Notes under the pieces: generated by a model | Told to the model about the DNA's origin: nothing | Databases searched by the model: none | What the model saw: only the letters and a program-made list of their open reading frames with translations | Shown: positions 51,621 through 60,710 of the stretch, one piece after another | How positions within the stretch are numbered: position 1 is the first letter of the stretch | Layout: each line of letters begins with the position of its first letter | Translations under genes and position numbers: made by a program | From: Chryseobacterium caseinilyticum | GTDB lineage: Bacteria; Bacteroidota; Bacteroidia; Flavobacteriales; Weeksellaceae | NCBI RefSeq assembly: GCF_014837145.1 | Contig: NZ_JACYFS010000009.1 | Location: forward strand, 57,855-121,854 | Length of the DNA: 64,000 nt | Reading direction: 5' to 3'

Positions 51621-52688
51621 ATGAATATCGAAAAAAATAGTAATAAAAATACCCCAAAGCAACTTGGCTACAGATTCCCTGCAGAATGGGAGCCGCATGA
51701 AGCAACATGGCTGAGCTGGCCTCACAAAGAAGAATCGTGGCCGGGAAAACTGGACGAAATCTATCCTAAATATTCTGAATTCATCAAGATACTTTCTCAG
51801 GACGAGTTTGTAAGAATCAACGTGAAAGATGATGAAATGCAGAAGTTTGCGATGGATTGCGTAATGCAGGCCGGTGCAAACATTGAGAACATTGAATTTT
51901 ACCAGAACGAGACCAACGATGCATGGTGCAGAGATCATGGTCCTGCTTTTTTGGTGAATCCCAACGCGGAAGAGCAAAAAGTGATAGTTGACTGGGGTTA
52001 TAATGCGTGGGGAAACAAATATCCGCCATTTGATCTCGACGATGTAATTCCAACAAAAATTGGGGAAGAATTTGAAATTCCTGTTTTTCATCCCGGAATT
52101 ATTATGGAAGGTGGAAGCGTGGAATTTAACGGAAAAGGAACCATTTTGACCTCAAAATCATGTCTTTTAAATAAAAACCGAAACCCACATCTTTCTCAGG
52201 AAGAAATTGAAGATTATCTGAAAAACTATTACGGACAGGAACAAATTCTCTGGGTTGAAGACGGAATTGTAGGAGACGATACCGACGGTCACATCGATGA
52301 CACCATCAGATTCGTAAATGAAAATACTGTACTCACCGTTGTGGAAGACAATCCTGAAGATGATAATTATGAGATTCTTCAGACCAACCTCCGTCAGTTA
52401 AAAGAAATGAAGCTTTTGGATGGAACTCCATTAAATATTATTGAACTTCCAATGCCAGATCCTGTAATTTGGGAAGACCAGAGATTGCCTGCATCGTATG
52501 CGAATTTTTATATTTCAAATCATCACGTTATTGTTCCAACCTACCGTTGCGACAAAGATCCTGTAGCTTTGGAGATTATTCAGAAATGCTTTCCAGAGAG
52601 AAAAGTGGTGGGAATAGATTCTACTGAGATTATCTGGGGACTGGGAAGTTTTCACTGCCTGAGCCAACAGGAGCCTGCAGTTTCTTAA
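51621..52688 (+). CDS. aguA: Agmatine deiminase
   Basis: A 355-residue agmatine deiminase that hydrolyses agmatine to N-carbamoylputrescine and ammonia. The pentein-fold signatures are GYRFPAEWEPHEATWLSWPH near residue 15, DAWCRDHGPAF near 97, IIMEGGSVEFNGKGTILTSKSCLLN near 160, GDDTDGHIDDTIRF near 218 and GLGSFHC with the nucleophile Cys346. Its product feeds aguB, two genes upstream. It is separated from the nuclease-like gene by 26 bases. Together they give putrescine, a polyamine precursor. Confidence 0.96.
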   Translation: MNIEKNSNKNTPKQLGYRFPAEWEPHEATWLSWPHKEESWPGKLDEIYPKYSEFIKILSQDEFVRINVKDDEMQKFAMDCVMQAGANIENIEFYQNETNDAWCRDHGPAFLVNPNAEEQKVIVDWGYNAWGNKYPPFDLDDVIPTKIGEEFEIPVFHPGIIMEGGSVEFNGKGTILTSKSCLLNKNRNPHLSQEEIEDYLKNYYGQEQILWVEDGIVGDDTDGHIDDTIRFVNENTVLTVVEDNPEDDNYEILQTNLRQLKEMKLLDGTPLNIIELPMPDPVIWEDQRLPASYANFYISNHHVIVPTYRCDKDPVALEIIQKCFPERKVVGIDSTEIIWGLGSFHCLSQQEPAVS

Positions 52689-52851
52689 AATATAATTTGT
52701 TTAAAAATATTCAGTTTGCATTTATTAGCAATCTTTTTTTGAAAGAAATGAATAATATTCTGATAATTTAACTAATAATTAAACTTATTATCTAATAAAT
52801 AATTATATTTGAAAAGTTAAAAAATATTTATATCTATAATCTGTGTTTGTA

Positions 52852-53667
52852 ATGAAAAGAAAAGTAAGTGTTTTGTTTGCTTTGCTGGCTGTGGGTATGG
52901 CTTTCGGACAGGGTAAATTTGGAAAATTTCTGAACTCTAAGAAGCTCGCTCTCCAGTATAAAACCGTAAAAGATAAGGAAAAAGAAGACTATTATCAGCA
53001 ATATTACTGGCTGGTAAAAGCAGAACAGCTTAAAACTTATCCTCACCTAAAAGACGTAAAACCAGTGGTTTTATATGAATTTGTAAAAAAGGTAAACCCT
53101 CAGAACCCTACCAAGAAAATCGGTGATCAGGGTAAAGAAATCAGAGATAAGGCAGAACTTTCTTTGGATCAGTATTTCAAAAACAAAAACTTTGCAAACA
53201 ACCAGGTTTTGCTTCACAACTTAGAAAGTTATGTAGACCCTTCAAAAGGAGAATACTGGACTAAAGTGGACCCGGAAAAAATCAAGGAACTTGTTCCTAA
53301 AGAATTCTTCGGATTTACGTCTATGAACAGAATGACTGGAGAAGAAAAAAACTACTATCTGTGGATCGACAAGAAGAAAGATGATTTCAAGATTGTAGAT
53401 ATTATTCCGAGTGAAAAAGGTAACAAAGCTTTTTACGGTTCTGTAAAACAGTATCTTCCAAAGTATAAATTTGAGACCAAATATATGCCGACAATGAAGA
53501 AAGGAAGCAAGGCTGATAAAACAGATAAAGATTTCTATTACATTATGCCGTTTGAGCAAAACAAAGATAACATTGAATACAAAACCGACGACTTCGAAAA
53601 CTACACACTAAGCCAGGTGAAAAGAGAAGGAGAAGATTGGATCGGCGTTGAAAAAGTTAGAAAATAA
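52852..53667 (+). CDS. Secreted protein of unknown function
   Basis: A 271-residue protein with signal peptide MKRKVSVLFALLAVGMAFGQ. The mature part is very rich in Lys, Tyr and Asp (KLALQYKTVKDKEKEDYYQQYYWLVKAEQLKTYP; YYLWIDKKKDDFKIVDIIPSEKG), without cysteines or recognisable motifs. The ATG at 52852 opens the signal peptide, with an upstream alternative three codons earlier dismissed. A terminator follows at 53673-53704. It is separated by 163 bases from aguA. Confidence 0.78.
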   Translation: MKRKVSVLFALLAVGMAFGQGKFGKFLNSKKLALQYKTVKDKEKEDYYQQYYWLVKAEQLKTYPHLKDVKPVVLYEFVKKVNPQNPTKKIGDQGKEIRDKAELSLDQYFKNKNFANNQVLLHNLESYVDPSKGEYWTKVDPEKIKELVPKEFFGFTSMNRMTGEEKNYYLWIDKKKDDFKIVDIIPSEKGNKAFYGSVKQYLPKYKFETKYMPTMKKGSKADKTDKDFYYIMPFEQNKDNIEYKTDDFENYTLSQVKREGEDWIGVEKVRK

Positions 53668-53672
53668 AATTT

Positions 53673-53704
53673 AAAAGTCCTGTGAGAATTCGCAGGACTT
53701 TTTT
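53673..53704 (+). terminator. Terminator after the unknown secreted protein
   Basis: AAAAGTCCTG and CAGGACTTTT flank a 10-base loop, followed by T residues. Confidence 0.85.
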
Positions 53705-53755
53705 AATTAAATAAATTGATGGTTTTAAAATTGCTTTTATAATCATTTCTCAAAT

Positions 53756-55159
53756 ATGCCGATTACAACTTCTCCACGCCAAACCGTAAAAAAAGTTCTT
53801 CCTTTAATTTTAGCAACTGCTATTTTTATGCAGATGCTGGATTCTACAATTTTAAATACTTCTCTACCCTCAATTGCAAGAGATCTTAATGAATCTCCGC
53901 TGAATATGCAGAACGCCATAATCAGTTATGTCCTGACGTTGGCCGTTTTTATGCCGGCAAGCGGATTTTTGGCAGACCGTTTTGGAACGAGAAGAGTTTT
54001 TATTTTTGCTTTGGTTCTTTTCAGTTTAGGCTCGGTGTTTTGTGCCCTTTCTCAAAATCTCACGCATTTGGTGATTTCAAGAGTCGTTCAGGGAGTTGGC
54101 GGAAGTTTAATGACTCCTGTTGGGAAATTAGCTTTAATTAAAACTTTTAACCGAAACGAATTGCTAAAAGCTATGAACTTCGCCATTGTTCCTGCTTTGA
54201 TTGGTCCTGTTTTAGGTCCGTTGGTGGGAGGGTACATGGTCGATTATCTTTCGTGGCACTGGATTTTTCTAATTAATATTCCAATTGGAATTTTAGGAAT
54301 TGTTTTGGGTTTAAAGTATATGCCGAATTACAATTCGCGAGACACCGATTTTGATTTGAAAGGTTTTATGATCTTTGCGGCAGCCTCTTTACTGCTTTCC
54401 GTTTCATTGGAACTTTTTGGCGATATGCAGAATATTACACCCGTTTTACTCGTTTTCATCCTGGGATTTTTGTTTCTGTATTATTATTACAGGCATGCGA
54501 AAAGAGGCAACAACCCAATTTTTCCACTAAATCTATTTCAGGTTCGCACATTTAGAGTTGGAATCGTAGGAAATCTTGCAACAAGATTAGGAATAAGTTC
54601 CGTTCCGCTTCTGCTTCCCTTAATGATTCAGATTGCTTACGGTCAATCGGCAGTAATGTCGGGTTGGATAATTGCACCGATGGCCTTAACTGCAATGTTT
54701 GGCAAATCATCGGTAATCCGGATCTTAAATAAATACGGTTACAAAAAAACGTTGATGGTCAACACTTTTGTGATCGGAACTTTAATCTGCTGTTTAGCAA
54801 TTCCCAATATCAATGATTCTATTTTCTGGTTCGTTCCGGTAATCGCTATTTTAGGATTTTTCAACTCGATTCAGTTCACATCTATGAACACGATTTCAAT
54901 TGCAGACTTAAGAAATTTCCAGACCAGCAGCGGGAATTCCCTTATTTCAGTGAACCAGCAATTGGCGATCGGTTTCGGGATTGCATTTGGTCTAATTGTT
55001 TTAAAAATTTACGAAAACAGTCCGGAACTCATTCTTCATGAAACTCACAACGCTTTCCGCTATACTTTTCTGACTGTAGGAGCTTTAACAATTCTCTCAA
55101 GTTTGGTTTTCAGAAGACTTCATGTGTCAGACGGCAGAAATATGAATTCAAAAGAATAA
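53756..55159 (+). CDS. MFS exporter of the DHA2 (EmrB/QacA) type
   Basis: A 467-residue major facilitator with about 13-14 membrane helices. The diagnostic motif ILNTSLPSIARDLNESPLNMQNAIISYVL near residue 30 is typical of the 14-helix DHA2 family, motif A GFLADRFGTRRVF near 68-80, and motif C in VPALIGPVLGPLVGGYMVDYLSW near 145. It should use the proton gradient to expel drugs or other small molecules. Neither a TetR regulator nor a membrane-fusion gene sits next to it, so the substrate is not indicated. Confidence 0.92.
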   Translation: MPITTSPRQTVKKVLPLILATAIFMQMLDSTILNTSLPSIARDLNESPLNMQNAIISYVLTLAVFMPASGFLADRFGTRRVFIFALVLFSLGSVFCALSQNLTHLVISRVVQGVGGSLMTPVGKLALIKTFNRNELLKAMNFAIVPALIGPVLGPLVGGYMVDYLSWHWIFLINIPIGILGIVLGLKYMPNYNSRDTDFDLKGFMIFAAASLLLSVSLELFGDMQNITPVLLVFILGFLFLYYYYRHAKRGNNPIFPLNLFQVRTFRVGIVGNLATRLGISSVPLLLPLMIQIAYGQSAVMSGWIIAPMALTAMFGKSSVIRILNKYGYKKTLMVNTFVIGTLICCLAIPNINDSIFWFVPVIAILGFFNSIQFTSMNTISIADLRNFQTSSGNSLISVNQQLAIGFGIAFGLIVLKIYENSPELILHETHNAFRYTFLTVGALTILSSLVFRRLHVSDGRNMNSKE

Positions 55160-55245
55160 AATTTCTTTAAAATTCAAAACTTATCACACATCAATGTCGG
55201 ATTTATATTCAATTGTTAGCTTTGTTTCAATCAAAAAATAAAATT

Positions 55246-55563
55246 ATGAAAGCAGAATTTGAAAACATTGACTTAGTAAAAAATGAAGATAAGAAAAGAT
55301 TCGAAATCGAATTAAACGGTCACTTCGCATTTATTGATTATAAAGAAACAAGTCAGCAAATCGCCTTAATTCACACAGAAGCCGAACCCGAACTGGCCGG
55401 AACCGGAGCTGCCGCTGCCGTCGTTGAAAAAACATTAATTTATATTGAAGAAAGCGGTAAAAAACTACTTCCTTTCTGTCCTTACGTTTTTGCATTCATC
55501 AAAAAAAATAAAGACTGGAAACGTATTGTGGATGAAAGATTTGAGAGCTACGACAGACTGTAA
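55246..55563 (+). CDS. Small GNAT-like N-acetyltransferase
   Basis: A 105-residue YjdJ-type acetyltransferase. The acetyl-CoA-binding loop is GTGAAAAVVEKTLIYIEESGKKLLPFCPYVFAFIKKNKDWKRIV, where the ELAGTGAA phrase takes the place of the usual Q/RxxGxG/A. A paralogue (LIDHTEVEEAYNGKGVGKEML) is at 58464-58745. The ATG at 55246 fits the family start; an earlier frame adds 11 codons. Substrate is unknown. Confidence 0.85.
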   Translation: MKAEFENIDLVKNEDKKRFEIELNGHFAFIDYKETSQQIALIHTEAEPELAGTGAAAAVVEKTLIYIEESGKKLLPFCPYVFAFIKKNKDWKRIVDERFESYDRL

Positions 55564-55660
55564 CTCATCATTCCGACAAAATATGTTTTATGATTTTTGC
55601 TGAAAAACAACTATATTTATTTTCAAAACTTTAATTCAATTTAAACTAAACTCAAATATT

Positions 55661-56563
55661 ATGATGTCAAATATAGGCCTGATCGTCGAAGAGAAAGCTG
55701 CAGATATAGGCAATTTTTTAGTCGGCAGACTTTTGCCGTTCCGTGAAAAAAGAGCAGTTGGACCGTTTGTTTTTATCGATCACATGGGACCCGCTGAGCT
55801 TAAAGATTATCAAAACCTTGATGTTCCGCCACATCCGCACATCGGGCTTTCAACTCTGACTTATCTTTTCGAAGGTTCTATTTTTCACCGAGACAGTCTG
55901 GGTTCTGCGGCAGAAATAAAGCCTGGAGCCGTAAACTGGATGACTTCAGGAAAAGGCGTTGTACATTCCGAAAGAACTCCCGAATATCTTAGAAATTCAC
56001 CACAGTTTCTTCATGGTTTCCAGATCTGGATTGGATTGCCAAAAGAAATGGAAAACACCGAACCCTCATTTTTCCATATTGAAGCAGATGAAATACCGAC
56101 CTGGACGGAAGGTGATACAAGTTACAAACTGATTGCGGGCGAAGCTTTCGGAAAAAAATCTGCAGTTCCCGTTCACAGTCCGCTCTACTTTGTCGAAATT
56201 AAAAGCAAGACAAAACAAAAACTCAATATCGGACAACACCTTTTCGGCGAAGTGGGAATGTATGTTTTGGAAGGAACTGTAAATATTGAAGGGCAGGAAT
56301 ACGGAACCAAACAGTTGTTAATCGCTAAAAATGCTTCGCTTTGTGAATTTGAAATTAATGAAAACACAACAATTTATCTTTTTGGAGGCGAGCCATTCCC
56401 TGAAGAAAGACATATTTTCTGGAATTTCGTGCATTCAGACAGGGAAAAAATTGAGGAGGCAAAAGTAAACTGGCAGGATCAGAACTACGCTGCATTTCCT
56501 CTAGTTCCGGGAGATGATAAAGAATTTGTTCCGTTGCCGAAATCTATTTTAAACAGAAAATAA
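55661..56563 (+). CDS. Pirin family protein
   Basis: A 300-residue bicupin protein of the pirin family. The N-terminal cupin has the metal-binding VPPHPHIGLSTLTYLFEG near residue 47-65 with HxH and H later in KGVVHSERTP. The C-terminal cupin is LNIGQHLFGEVGMYVLEGTVNIEG. Bacterial pirins include quercetinase-like enzymes and redox-linked regulators; the substrate is not known. A second ATG at 55664 (codon 2) is also possible. A terminator at 56573-56596 is shared with the converging lipoprotein gene. Confidence 0.92.
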   Translation: MMSNIGLIVEEKAADIGNFLVGRLLPFREKRAVGPFVFIDHMGPAELKDYQNLDVPPHPHIGLSTLTYLFEGSIFHRDSLGSAAEIKPGAVNWMTSGKGVVHSERTPEYLRNSPQFLHGFQIWIGLPKEMENTEPSFFHIEADEIPTWTEGDTSYKLIAGEAFGKKSAVPVHSPLYFVEIKSKTKQKLNIGQHLFGEVGMYVLEGTVNIEGQEYGTKQLLIAKNASLCEFEINENTTIYLFGGEPFPEERHIFWNFVHSDREKIEEAKVNWQDQNYAAFPLVPGDDKEFVPLPKSILNRK

Positions 56564-56572
56564 GTAAAAGAA

Positions 56573-56596
56573 AAGCCACTTTTCTGTAAAGTGGCT
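56573..56596. terminator. Bidirectional terminator between pirin and lipoprotein genes
   Basis: AAGCCACTT and AAGTGGCTT pair around a short loop (TTCTGT), between converging genes ending at 56563 and 56622. Confidence 0.7.
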
Positions 56597-56621
56597 TATA
56601 ACTTCTTTTTGAAATCAAAAA

Positions 56622-57035
56622 TTATTTCGGCATTTGAGCCTGAGAAATTTTCATTGCAAAATCAGACCAAAGTTTAGCGTCTTCCGGAGTCATTTTTGAA
56701 GCCATTTCTGCCTGCTTTGTAGCCCACTCCTGAGTTTTCTTGCTGAATTCCTGCATTTTTGCAGCATCGCCAGATTTACTAACTTCAGATGCTTCTGCCA
56801 TAAATGCAGCATATTCATCCGCAAACTTCTGAGCTTCAGGGTTGCTGAATCTAGGAACTTCTACTCCCATCACACTTTTCGGAGCTTTTGTAGACGAGCT
56901 TTCATTTGTAGTTGTGCTGTTAGTTGAAGCTGTATTTTCAGTCGGTGTAGTGTCCGTTTTTACTGCTTCTTTTTTTTCACAAGATGTCATACTGATTAGT
57001 GCGACTGCACCTAATGATAAAATAATTTTCTTCAT
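56622..57035 (-). CDS. Small lipoprotein of unknown function
   Basis: A 137-residue lipoprotein: MKKIILSLGAVALISMTSC with Cys at residue 19. A Thr/Ser/Asn-rich linker (TDTTPTENTASTNSTTTNESSSTK) leads to a helical part (VEVPRFSNPEAQKFADEYAAFMAEASEVSKSGDAAKMQEFSKKTQEWATKQAEMASKM). The helical part is probably coiled-coil or helical hairpin. No family is recognised. A -7 box TATATTTG lies at 57061-57068. Confidence 0.82.
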   Translation of the reverse strand: MKKIILSLGAVALISMTSCEKKEAVKTDTTPTENTASTNSTTTNESSSTKAPKSVMGVEVPRFSNPEAQKFADEYAAFMAEASEVSKSGDAAKMQEFSKKTQEWATKQAEMASKMTPEDAKLWSDFAMKISQAQMPK

Positions 57036-57340
57036 AATATTGTAATATTTAAAATCGCTACAAATATATATTTATTTGTGAATAATTTAACAATAAGGTA
57101 TTAAAATATGTTAAATAATCAATATTTATACTTAATTTAAATAAAAATGATAATTTAAAAATCTTTCATATTTATATATTACTGCCTCATTTTCAATATA
57201 ATTTATTTATAATTGATTTAAATTTAAAAATAACTAATTATGAAAATTGAAATTAAAAGTATGAAGTTTGATGAAGATGTTTTAAAATCAATTTTTCTAT
57301 ATTTACCTAACTCAAACAAAAAATCCAAATAAAATAACAG
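57036..57340. other. AT-rich intergenic region between divergent lipoprotein and FMN reductase genes
   Basis: This 305-base gap carries a -7 box for the lipoprotein gene and AT-rich DNA. A 30-codon frame (57240-57332) opens in it but has no support. No repeats are seen. Confidence 0.55.
57061..57068 (-). promoter_or_regulatory. -7 promoter element of the small lipoprotein gene
   Basis: TATATTTG on the minus strand, 25 bases before the ATG at 57035. Confidence 0.4.
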
Positions 57341-57871
57341 ATGAAAATATTAGCATTTGCAGGAAGTACATCTTCCACGTCGATTAACAGAGAACTTGTA
57401 AAATTTGTTCTTAAAAGTTTTCCTGAAGATCAAATTAATTTAATAGATCTCAATGATTTCGACATGCCCGTTTTCTCGATTGACCGTGAGAAAAATGGCT
57501 TTCCGGATGAGGCCCATCAATTTTTAAAACAAATTGAAGAATGTGATGTGATTATCTGTTCGCTAGCAGAGCACAACCGTTCATATTCAGCGGCATTTAA
57601 AAATATTTTTGACTGGGCTTCGAGAATTAATGTAAAAGTTTTTCAGAATAAACCTATGCTTTTGATGAGCACTTCGCCTGGAGGATACGGTGGCGGAAAC
57701 GTAATGAATACAGCAAAAACATTCTTCCCACAGTTTGCAGCTGATGTGAAGGAAACTTTTTCTTTGTCTAAATTTTACGAAAATTTTGATTTAGAAACAG
57801 GTGTGATCAATCCTGAAATACTGAAAGATTTAAACGAAAAAATTGAAAGTTTTAAAAATCAAATTGCTTAA
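57341..57871 (+). CDS. NADPH-dependent FMN reductase family protein
   Basis: A 176-residue flavodoxin-fold protein of the NADPH-dependent FMN reductase family. Seen are MKILAFAGSTSSTSINRELVKFVLKSFP at the N-terminus with the phosphate-binding SxTSxNR segment, CSLAEHNRSYSAAFKNIFDWAS near residue 72-95 (family PEYN/RSYSG), and MSTSPGGYGGGNVMNT near 105 (SxSPGxxGG). It should reduce FMN or quinones with NAD(P)H. An OsmC gene lies 192 bases downstream, fitting a shared redox-stress theme, though the intervening DNA shows separate features. Confidence 0.92.
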   Translation: MKILAFAGSTSSTSINRELVKFVLKSFPEDQINLIDLNDFDMPVFSIDREKNGFPDEAHQFLKQIEECDVIICSLAEHNRSYSAAFKNIFDWASRINVKVFQNKPMLLMSTSPGGYGGGNVMNTAKTFFPQFAADVKETFSLSKFYENFDLETGVINPEILKDLNEKIESFKNQIA

Positions 57872-57879
57872 AAATTAAA

Positions 57880-57950
57880 CCATAAATCGAAGATTATCTC
57901 CTTACAGTCGATGAATGTTATATCGACGTAGTCAAAAGTTACAAGAGCTG
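57880..57950. repeat. Dispersed repeat shared with 1609-1654
   Basis: CATAAATCGAAGATTAT..ATCGACGTAGTCAAAAGTTACAAGAGC corresponds to CACAAATCGAAGATTCGACGAAGTCAAAAGCCACAAAAGC at 1609-1654. The copy here carries about 28 extra bases in the middle (CTCCTTACAGTCGATGAATG...). Confidence 0.55.
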
Positions 57951-58063
57951 TTTGAAAACATCAGTAATATTAGAACAAAAATCTCTGAAATCTGCGGAAG
58001 ACTTTCATCAATTATCAATCATAAAATTACTCATTACACATAACTCATTACTTATAAAAACCC

Positions 58064-58462
58064 ATGGCTGTAACCGTAAAAGCAAGCTTAGGCAAAACAA
58101 AATATTACACGGAAGTGATCGCTGGTGAAAACAGATTAATCACCGATGAACCCACCGACAAAGGCGGACAAAACAAGGGTTTTAATCCTTTCGAAATTCT
58201 CGCAACTTCTTTGGCGAGCTGTACCGCAGCAACTTTAAGAATGTACATCGACAGAAAAGAATGGAACGTAGAAAACATAGATGTAGAAGTAGAACTGGAA
58301 AATTTTCCGCTCACAAAATTGGCAGTTTTTAAAAGAAACATTAGTTTTGAAGGAAGTGAACTGAGTGAAGAACAGCTGAAAAGACTTCACGCCATTGCGG
58401 ATGCATGTCCGGTACACAAAATATTACTTAACGAAATAGAAATTCAAACCAAATTTTCATAA
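58064..58462 (+). CDS. OsmC family peroxide-reducing protein
   Basis: A 132-residue OsmC/Ohr-type protein. The two redox cysteines appear in LATSLASCTAATLRMYIDRK near residue 50 and in ADACPVHKILLNEIE near 118. These enzymes reduce organic hydroperoxides through a disulfide. The surrounding residues GFNPFEILATSLASCT are typical of the OsmC subgroup. The next gene begins 1 base after its stop, so the GNAT is co-transcribed. Confidence 0.93.
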   Translation: MAVTVKASLGKTKYYTEVIAGENRLITDEPTDKGGQNKGFNPFEILATSLASCTAATLRMYIDRKEWNVENIDVEVELENFPLTKLAVFKRNISFEGSELSEEQLKRLHAIADACPVHKILLNEIEIQTKFS

Positions 58463-58463
58463 T

Positions 58464-58745
58464 ATGATAGAAGTAAAACAAAACGACGACAAAAAACACG
58501 GAAGCTTCGAAGCTTCAATTGACGGACAGAAAGCAGGATTAATGACCTACACATGGGCAGGAGAAGACCGCTTTATCATCGATCACACCGAAGTGGAAGA
58601 AGCTTACAACGGAAAAGGCGTTGGAAAGGAAATGCTGATCAAAGCTGTAGAATTTGCCAGAGAAAACAGCAAAAAAATTATTCCTCTGTGCCCGTTTGCG
58701 AAAGCAACTTTCCAAAAGAACGAGGATTTGCAGGATGTGTTGTAA
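58464..58745 (+). CDS. Small GNAT family N-acetyltransferase (YjdJ type)
   Basis: A 93-residue Gcn5-type acetyltransferase with the acetyl-CoA pocket in VEEAYNGKGVGKEMLIKAVEFARENSKKIIPLCPFAKATFQKN (motif NGKGVGKEML; the A-x-x-x-F after CPF). A larger paralogue is at 55246-55563. It is in an operon with OsmC. Substrate unknown, but a thiol or amine acceptor is likely. Confidence 0.9.
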   Translation: MIEVKQNDDKKHGSFEASIDGQKAGLMTYTWAGEDRFIIDHTEVEEAYNGKGVGKEMLIKAVEFARENSKKIIPLCPFAKATFQKNEDLQDVL

Positions 58746-58836
58746 GGCTCGGTGTTGGATGTGGGATGCTGGAAATTATTCCCACAGACCGCACAGATTT
58801 CTCAGATGATTGAGAATACTTTTTTTTTTAAAATTG

Positions 58837-58891
58837 CCACAAATGCACGAATTTTAACTAAATAATTTAGAAAATATTCGTGCATTCGTGG
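58837..58891. terminator. Long hairpin ending the OsmC-GNAT operon
   Basis: CCACAAATGCACGAAT and ATTCGTGCATTCGTGG form a 16-bp stem with one G-U pair and a 23-base loop, followed by six T residues on the plus strand and preceded by A residues. It could stop transcription in either direction. Confidence 0.6.
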
Positions 58892-58998
58892 TTTTTTATT
58901 CCACTGAATAACTCCATGAAGGATCTGTGTAAATCCGTGAAATTTGCGAGACACGACTTCCATCTTCCATCACACCGCTTCCGCTTCCCAAAAAAAAC

Positions 58999-59006
58999 TA
59001 TATTTG
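58999..59006 (+). promoter_or_regulatory. -7 promoter element of the sodium:solute symporter gene
   Basis: TATATTTG lies 19 bases before the ATG at 59026. Confidence 0.4.
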
Positions 59007-59025
59007 CTGAAATTTAAATTAAAGC

Positions 59026-60600
59026 ATGAATCCGGGAACTGTACTTTTGCTGTTTGTATTTGTTTATTTTGTAGGACTTTTGGTAATTTCCTATTTTACC
59101 AGCCGTAACTCTGATAATCAATCGTTTTTCATCGGTAACAAAAAAAGCAAATGGTGGCTCGTCGCCTTCGGGATGATCGGAACCAGCTTAAGCGGTGTGA
59201 CATTCATTTCCGTACCGGGAACTGTCGGAAAAATGACCGGAAGCGAATATATTTTCGGCGGATTCGAATATTACATGATGGTGATCGGCTTTTTCATCGG
59301 ATATTTCATTGTCGCGGCAGTACTTCTCCCACTCTATTATAAAATGAATCTGACCTCGATTTACACCTATTTAGGTAAAAGATTCAACGTTGAAGCACAC
59401 AAAATCGGTTCCGTATTCTTCATTGTTTCAAGAGCGATTGGTGCTACGGCGAGATTGTATCTTGTGGTAAATGTTTTGCAGATATTTTTACTGGAAGGTC
59501 TAGGCGTTCCGTTTTGGGTGACGGCTGCAGTGCTTTTATTGATGGTTCTTCTGTACACATTTGAAGGTGGCGTAAAAACGATTGTTATTACCGATACTCT
59601 GCAGACTTCGTTTATGATCATCAGTTTAATTGCGTGTATCGTTTATATTTTATCCAATCTAAATCTTTCTTTTGGTGAAGCCTACACGGTTTTAGAACAG
59701 AAAAATTATACGCATTTTATCAATCTTGATCCCAATTCCAAAACTTTCTTCCTCAAAACCATTCTCGGCGGAATCTTTATTACCATCGCAATGACGGGAC
59801 TTGATCAGGAAATGATGCAGAAAAACATCTCTGTAGACAATCTGAAAAACTCCAAGAAAAATATGATGACTTTCGCAGGAACGCTGCTATTTGTAAATCT
59901 GGCATTCCTGTTTTTAGGCGGATTGCTTTATCTTTTTGCTTTGCAAAACGGTGCGGGATACTCGGAAGTTACAAGTATTGTGGATGGAAAAGAAGTGGTA
60001 TCCAATGTTTTCGGATTCAAAGATGCTGCAGGAAACGTGAAAAATATTATGGGCGATGACCTGTTCCCGGCGTTGTCACTTAACGGTTATTTCCCGATGA
60101 CGATTGCTGTAATTTTCATTATTGGATTGATTTCCGCACTCTTCCCATCTGCGGATGGTGCTTTGACGGCAGTTACCAGTTCATACTGTGTTGATCTTTT
60201 AAATTTAAATGAAGACAAAACACGAACAGAAAAGCAGAAAAAACATCTCCGTATGAAAATTCACCTGACATTTACGGTGGTGTTTTTCATCCTGATCATG
60301 GTTTTCAAAGCGATGAATGACAAATCCATTGTTTACCTCATTATGGAAATTGCAGGTTACACCTACGGACCACTTTTAGGCTTATTTGCTTTCGGAATCT
60401 TTACCAAATTTAAAATCTCAACAAAATATTCTATTCTTGCCGTGACGCTTTTGGCACCGGTTCTTACGTATATTATTAATTATTTGGTGACTGCGTATAC
60501 TGATTATAGGATTGGTGTGGAATTAATTATTCTGAATGGTTTGCTGACGTTTGTTGGACTATATTTGGTGAAGAATAAGAATTATCTGAAGTTGGTTTAA
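59026..60600 (+). CDS. Sodium:solute symporter family protein
   Basis: A 524-residue SSS family transporter with about 13 membrane helices. Segment DNQSFFIGNKKSKWWLVAFGMIGTSLSGVTFISVPG near residues 32-67 is typical of the family, and GLISALFPSADGALTAVTSS near 365 is the signature of helix 8. It imports a solute (sugar, amino acid, vitamin or organic acid) using Na+. The solute is not suggested by neighbours. The gene stands alone. Confidence 0.92.
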   Translation: MNPGTVLLLFVFVYFVGLLVISYFTSRNSDNQSFFIGNKKSKWWLVAFGMIGTSLSGVTFISVPGTVGKMTGSEYIFGGFEYYMMVIGFFIGYFIVAAVLLPLYYKMNLTSIYTYLGKRFNVEAHKIGSVFFIVSRAIGATARLYLVVNVLQIFLLEGLGVPFWVTAAVLLLMVLLYTFEGGVKTIVITDTLQTSFMIISLIACIVYILSNLNLSFGEAYTVLEQKNYTHFINLDPNSKTFFLKTILGGIFITIAMTGLDQEMMQKNISVDNLKNSKKNMMTFAGTLLFVNLAFLFLGGLLYLFALQNGAGYSEVTSIVDGKEVVSNVFGFKDAAGNVKNIMGDDLFPALSLNGYFPMTIAVIFIIGLISALFPSADGALTAVTSSYCVDLLNLNEDKTRTEKQKKHLRMKIHLTFTVVFFILIMVFKAMNDKSIVYLIMEIAGYTYGPLLGLFAFGIFTKFKISTKYSILAVTLLAPVLTYIINYLVTAYTDYRIGVELIILNGLLTFVGLYLVKNKNYLKLV

Positions 60601-60710
60601 TTAAAATATTTAGTTAGCAATTTTTCATTTACGAATAAGTTTTGTTCAGTTTGAAATCCGGAGAAATCACAGACAAATTATACGTAAAACTTACATATGA
60701 CTTTAATTTT

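Noticed and set aside
57240..57332. 30-codon frame MKIEIKSMKFDEDVLKSIFL...
   Set aside because: It has no ribosome-binding site, promoter or known relatives, and lies in very AT-rich DNA just before the FMN reductase gene where such frames arise by chance.
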